From positions 3,472,001 through 3,536,000 of the forward strand of contig OZ244212.1 in NCBI GenBank assembly GCA_965216695.1: DNA of 64,000 nucleotides. The letters run 5' to 3'. The position numbers and the translations under genes are program-made. Under the pieces are notes generated by a model. The model did not search any database. It saw nothing but the letters and a program-made list of their open reading frames with translations, and was not told where the DNA came from. Positions 60,392 to 64,000 of the stretch are shown here, piece by piece (position 1 is the stretch's first letter; each line of letters starts with the position of its first letter). Origin of the DNA: G965216695 sp965216695. GTDB lineage: Bacteria; Pseudomonadota; Gammaproteobacteria; Pseudomonadales; Azotimanducaceae.

Positions 60392-62772
60392 GCGCCGGTG
60401 TGCAGGGCGTGCAGGATGGGACGGGCATTGGGGCATCGGTGCGGCGTCGGGAAGACCTCCGATTCATTACAGGCAGGGGCCGCTATACCGACGACATCAA
60501 CGAGGCCGGACAGGTGTATGCGCATTTTCTGCGCTCGCCGTATGCGCACGCGCGGATTAGCGCTGTGGATGCCAGCAACGCGCTGGCCGTGCCTGGCGTG
60601 ATCGCGGTATTCACGGGCCAGGACACGGCGGCCGATGGCCTTGGGGATTTGCCTTGTGGCTGGCTGGTGAAGCAGTCCGACGGATCCGACATGGTGACGG
60701 CCCCGCACCCGCCGCTGGCGGTCGAGGTGGTGAACTACGTCGGCGAACCGTACGGGGTCGTCATAGCAGAGACCGCGGCCCTCGCGAGAATGGCCGCGGA
60801 ACGGGTGGAAACCGATTTCGAGGAGCTGCCGGTGGTCGTCGGGCCGGCCGATGCCGTGGACGCGGCACAGATTCATGCCGATGTGCCAATGAATCGAGCG
60901 TATGTATGGGATCTGGGCGAGCGCGCGCAGACCGACGCTGCGCTTGCAGGCGCCGCGCATGTCACGCGTTTGGAACTCACCAACAACCGCCTCATTCCGA
61001 ACGCGATCGAACCACGCGCTGCCCTTGGCAAGCATGACCCCACCAGCGACGAGCACGTGTTGTACACCACCAGCCAGAACCCTCATCTGGAGCGGCTCGT
61101 GCTGTCGGCGTTCGTGCAGATTGCGCCAGAGCACAAGTTGCGCATCGTCGCCCCGGACGTCGGCGGCGGATTCGGATCGAAGATATTCATTTACGGCGAA
61201 GAAACCGCGGTGTTGTGGGCAGCCCGCAAGGTGGGTCGGCCGGTAAAGTGGACCGCGTCGCGAAGTGAGTCGTTCCTGTCGGACGCGCACGGCAGGGACC
61301 ATGTGACGGTTGCCGAACTCGGGCTCGACGCCGATGGACGGTTCGTCGGCTTGCGGGTGCGCACGACGGCCAACCTCGGGGCCTACCTGTCCACGTTTGG
61401 CTCGTCGGTCCCCACGTATCTGTACGGCACGTTGCTGGCGGGCCAGTACCGAACGCCCTGCATTCATGTGGAGGTCACCGGCGTCTACACGAACACCGCG
61501 CCGGTGGATGCCTATCGCGGCGCAGGCCGACCTGAAGCAACCTTTGTGGTGGAACGCGTGGTGGAAGCTGCGGCTCGCGAGACGGGGCGTGATCCGGCGG
61601 AACTGCGCCGATTGAACTTCATTCAACCGGAAGATTTTCCGTATCAGACGCCGGTAGCGCTGGTGTACGACACCGGCAATTACGAAGCGACCCTGGATCG
61701 GGCGTTGGCACTCGCAGATTACGAAGGTTTCGCGGCGCGTCGCCGGCACGCCGAAACCGAGGGTAAGCGACTAGGGATCGGCTTCGCGTGTTACATCGAA
61801 GCGTGCGGGCTTGCGCCGTCGAAGCTCGCAATTCAGCTCGGCGCGGGCGTCGGGTTGTATGAAAGTGGCGAGGTTCGCGTTAACCCCACCGGAAACGTTA
61901 CCGTCTTTACCGGCTCGCATAGCCATGGGCAGGGCCATGAAACCACGTTCGCGCAGGTTGTTTCCGACCGGCTGGGCGTCCCGTTCGACGACGTGGAAGT
62001 CGTGCACGGCGATACGGGGCGGGTCGAGTTCGGCCTGGGTACCTACGGCTCCCGGTCGATCGCCGTCGGCGGCTCTGCGTTGGTTGCGGCGAGCGAAAAA
62101 GTCATTGAGAAGGGCCGGCGGATTGCCGCACACATGCTCGAAGCGGACGTGGGCGACGTGGCGTTCGACGGCGGCACGTACAGGGTTCGCGACAGCAATC
62201 AGAGCCTGTCACTGCAGGAAGTGGCGTTTGCGGCGTATGTCCCGGGCGACTACCCCGAGGACCTGGAGCCGGGCTTGTCTGAGAAGGCCTTCTACGACCC
62301 GGAGAACTTCACCTATCCGGCAGGCACCCATATTGCGGAGGTGGAAGTGGACGAAGCGACCGGGGTGGTAACGCTTAAGCGTTTTGTTGCGGTCGACGAT
62401 TTCGGGCATGTGATCAACCCGATGATCGTAGACGGTCAGGTGCACGGCGGTATTGCGCAGGGCGTGGGTCAGGCGCTGATGGAGCACGGGATTTACGACG
62501 AATACGGTCAGCTGCAGACCGGCTCGTTTATGGATTACTGCATGCCGCGGGCGGACACTTTGCCCGATTTCGTGGTCGACACGACCGTTACGCCGTGTAC
62601 ACACAACCCACTCGGCGTGAAAGGGTGCGGCGAAGCGGGTGCCATCGGGTCGCCGGCTGCAGTCATCAACGCGCTCACCAGCGCGCTGGGCACGGAGGAT
62701 GTCGCGATGCCGGCGACGTCGGAGCGCCTCTGGCGGTTGATGAACGATGCCGCGCCACAGGAAAACAGATAG
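60388..62772 (+). CDS. Molybdenum hydroxylase large subunit (form-II CoxL-like)
   Basis: The 794-residue molybdopterin-binding subunit of the xanthine dehydrogenase family. It opens with GIGASVRRREDLRFITGRGRYTDDI, and carries the MoCo-binding blocks VGGGFGSKIFIYGEE, GSHSHGQGHETTFAQVV and GVKGCGEAGAIGSPAAVINAL with the active-site Glu. The signature loop is PVDAYRGAGRPEATFV, the form-II variant; true form-I CO dehydrogenases have AYXCSFR. CO as substrate is therefore uncertain: it may oxidise an aldehyde, N-heterocycle or another compound. ATG 60388 overlaps the small-subunit stop. Confidence 0.92.
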   Translation: MSAGVQGVQDGTGIGASVRRREDLRFITGRGRYTDDINEAGQVYAHFLRSPYAHARISAVDASNALAVPGVIAVFTGQDTAADGLGDLPCGWLVKQSDGSDMVTAPHPPLAVEVVNYVGEPYGVVIAETAALARMAAERVETDFEELPVVVGPADAVDAAQIHADVPMNRAYVWDLGERAQTDAALAGAAHVTRLELTNNRLIPNAIEPRAALGKHDPTSDEHVLYTTSQNPHLERLVLSAFVQIAPEHKLRIVAPDVGGGFGSKIFIYGEETAVLWAARKVGRPVKWTASRSESFLSDAHGRDHVTVAELGLDADGRFVGLRVRTTANLGAYLSTFGSSVPTYLYGTLLAGQYRTPCIHVEVTGVYTNTAPVDAYRGAGRPEATFVVERVVEAAARETGRDPAELRRLNFIQPEDFPYQTPVALVYDTGNYEATLDRALALADYEGFAARRRHAETEGKRLGIGFACYIEACGLAPSKLAIQLGAGVGLYESGEVRVNPTGNVTVFTGSHSHGQGHETTFAQVVSDRLGVPFDDVEVVHGDTGRVEFGLGTYGSRSIAVGGSALVAASEKVIEKGRRIAAHMLEADVGDVAFDGGTYRVRDSNQSLSLQEVAFAAYVPGDYPEDLEPGLSEKAFYDPENFTYPAGTHIAEVEVDEATGVVTLKRFVAVDDFGHVINPMIVDGQVHGGIAQGVGQALMEHGIYDEYGQLQTGSFMDYCMPRADTLPDFVVDTTVTPCTHNPLGVKGCGEAGAIGSPAAVINALTSALGTEDVAMPATSERLWRLMNDAAPQENR

Positions 62773-62793
62773 CAGGATCATCGGAACGCGCAC

Positions 62794-63576
62794 ATGTATC
62801 CATTCAACTATCACAGACCGAAGAGCGCCGAAGAAGCGGTAGCGCTCTATCGCAGTCTCGACGACCCGGCCTATCTTTCCGGCGGGCATACGCTGCTACC
62901 TACCATGAAACAGCTGCTCGCGGCGCCGACGGATCTGATCGATCTGCAGGACGTGGTCGAACTGCGCGGGATCGAGGTGGCCGGCAATCGCGTTCGAATC
63001 GGTGCCTTCACACGGCACAACGACGTGGCGGGTTCGCCCGATGTGCGGGAGCGAATCCCGGCGCTCGCAGACCTGGCCGGCGGCATAGGCGACGATCAGG
63101 TGCGCAATTGCGGCACAATCGGCGGGTCGATCGCCAACAACGATCCCGCAGCCGACTACCCGGCGGCGGTAATCGCGCTGGATGCCACGGTGTACACACC
63201 GGATCGGAGCATTGCGGGCGAGGCGTTCTTCGAGGATCTCTTTGCCACGGCACTCGAGCCGGGTGAACTGGTCACCGCCGTCGAGTTTGCGATACCGGAC
63301 CGGGCCGCGTACCAAAAATTCCCGAATCCGGCGTCGCGCTACGCGGTTGCCGGCGTCTTCGTTGCAGAGTTCCGCGGCGACCTTCGGGTGGCGGTCACCG
63401 GTGCGGGACCTTGCGCGTTTCGGTGCCCGGATCTCGAGGACGCGCTGGCGCGGGGCGGTGACGCGAGCGGGGTCACGCTGGATCACCGGTCGTTCAACAC
63501 CGACCTGCACGCTTCCGCAGAGTACCGTGCACATCTGGTCAAGGTGATGGCTACGCGGGCATACGCGCGACTCTGA
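62794..63576 (+). CDS. Molybdenum hydroxylase FAD-binding medium subunit
   Basis: The FAD subunit (CoxM-like), 260 residues. It starts FNYHRPKSAEEAVALYRSLDDPAYLSGGHTLLPTMK, with the flavin loops LSGGHTLLP and GDDQVRNCGTIGGSIANNDPAADYPAAV, both hallmarks of the family. The C-terminal CO_deh_flav_C region is FPNPASRYAVAGVFVAEF. It completes the three-subunit enzyme. No CoxD/E/F maturation genes or XdhC-like factor follow within the window. Confidence 0.93.
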   Translation: MYPFNYHRPKSAEEAVALYRSLDDPAYLSGGHTLLPTMKQLLAAPTDLIDLQDVVELRGIEVAGNRVRIGAFTRHNDVAGSPDVRERIPALADLAGGIGDDQVRNCGTIGGSIANNDPAADYPAAVIALDATVYTPDRSIAGEAFFEDLFATALEPGELVTAVEFAIPDRAAYQKFPNPASRYAVAGVFVAEFRGDLRVAVTGAGPCAFRCPDLEDALARGGDASGVTLDHRSFNTDLHASAEYRAHLVKVMATRAYARL

Positions 63577-63757
63577 TCGGTGGCGCATCGTGGCGTTTCT
63601 GCGACGCCCGTCACACTCGCTCTGTGAACTGATCGCCAACCACGTTGCGATGTCGGCAATCGGGCCGCCGGAACGTCAACGTGATATCCAATCTTGTGAA
63701 GTGGCGCTTACATTACCGTGTGGATCCCTAACTGCGCGGTGGCGTGCGCTCGGCATA

Positions 63758-64000
63758 ATGAGCGGCAACTTCAACTGGGTTGGTGCGCAGATGTACAAGG
63801 CGCAGATCGACAGGGACTGGCGCGTGCGGCGCTCTGCCGCGTTCCTGAGTCTCCTGTGTTTACTTGCCGCTCCGGCGATGCTTCCCATCGCGTTTGCCGC
63901 AGACGGGTTGGGCAACGTCGCTGATCGTCAGTCGCCCGCGCAACGATCCGAGGGCATTCGAGCCGGTTCGTTTGTACTGCGACCCGAGGTTGCGCTCGAA
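63758..64000 (+). CDS. Probable outer-membrane beta-barrel protein (N-terminal fragment)
   Basis: An open reading frame from ATG 63758 continues past the right end. The first 81 residues include a long basic lead, a signal-like hydrophobic stretch (AAFLSLLCLLAAPAMLPIAFA) and, after cleavage, a short linker, QRSEGIRAGSFVLRPEVALE. This last run resembles the first strand of outer-membrane beta-barrel proteins found with exopolysaccharide genes (GxRxGSFxLxPxLxxE). Only this element supports the call, so the family is tentative. Confidence 0.5.
   Translation, partial: MSGNFNWVGAQMYKAQIDRDWRVRRSAAFLSLLCLLAAPAMLPIAFAADGLGNVADRQSPAQRSEGIRAGSFVLRPEVALE

Noticed and set aside
1..64000. CRISPR arrays, rRNA, tRNA or insertion sequences
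   Set aside because: No regularly spaced repeats, transposase motifs or tRNA-like cloverleaf with CCA were seen on either strand by eye; a tRNAscan or IS search could still find weak ones.

Overview
The window is gene-dense, high-GC bacterial chromosome with short intergenic gaps (none above 300 bases) and many tightly coupled operons. It suggests an aerobic, heterotrophic gammaproteobacterium, probably free-living and poorly represented in culture. The clues are a CTGT-N8-ACAG LexA box of the gamma/betaproteobacterial kind, Spinster-type MFS, TRAP, MATE and MMPL/RND transporters, and many acyl-CoA or steroid-type catabolic genes (thiolase-like protein with DUF35 partner, MaoC proteins, CaiB transferase). 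A molybdenum hydroxylase and a three-gene proton-translocating transhydrogenase fit the same picture. The genus cannot be told from the sequence alone.

Layout. 0-12.9 kb: mixed single genes and short operons (sulfotransferase, DUF3604 lipoprotein, TauD-like dioxygenase with a Nudix hydrolase, MFS transporter, cyclase-family lipoprotein, two methyltransferases, FAD-linked oxidase with amidase and cupin, PEMT-like methyltransferase, IsdG-like monooxygenase). 12.9-17.1 kb: acyl-CoA metabolism (MaoC hydratase divergent from a thiolase-like protein, DUF35 protein and serine hydrolase). 17.1-20.1 kb: alcohol dehydrogenase, DUF2891 and PPK2 operon. 21.0-26.7 kb: a mevalonate operon (mvaD, phosphomevalonate kinase, and one polypeptide joining HMG-CoA reductase to mevalonate kinase) behind an amidase. 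26.8-33.0 kb: two quinone-oxidoreductase-like MDRs, a SWIM protein, an SOS-boxed DUF222/HNH protein and a CoA transferase. 33.0-35.3 kb: acyltransferase and MATE pump.

35.4-42.6 kb is the most unusual part. It is a compact five-gene operon, visibly richer in A+T than its surroundings: a CqsS-like membrane histidine kinase, a six-helix membrane class III nucleotide cyclase, a PilZ-like protein fused to a FeeM/LuxI-like acyltransferase, an MMPL/RND exporter and a methyltransferase. Together these look like a self-contained lipid-signal circuit (make, tailor, export, sense, relay through cAMP or cGMP). I do not recognise it as a described system, and the link is inference from gene content and coupling.

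42.6-49.4 kb: RidA, an inositol-phosphatase-family enzyme, a luciferase-like oxidoreductase, and a TRAP transporter operon that ends in a hotdog protein and a PurN-like formyltransferase. 49.6-52.4 kb: pntAA-pntAB-pntB. 52.4-58.5 kb: 2OG oxygenase, MOSC and PhzF proteins, metallophosphatase and a glutamate-synthase-like FMN enzyme. 58.5-63.6 kb: MarR regulator divergent from a CoxG-like protein and a three-subunit molybdenum hydroxylase of the form-II CO-dehydrogenase-like type. The window ends inside a probable outer-membrane beta-barrel gene.
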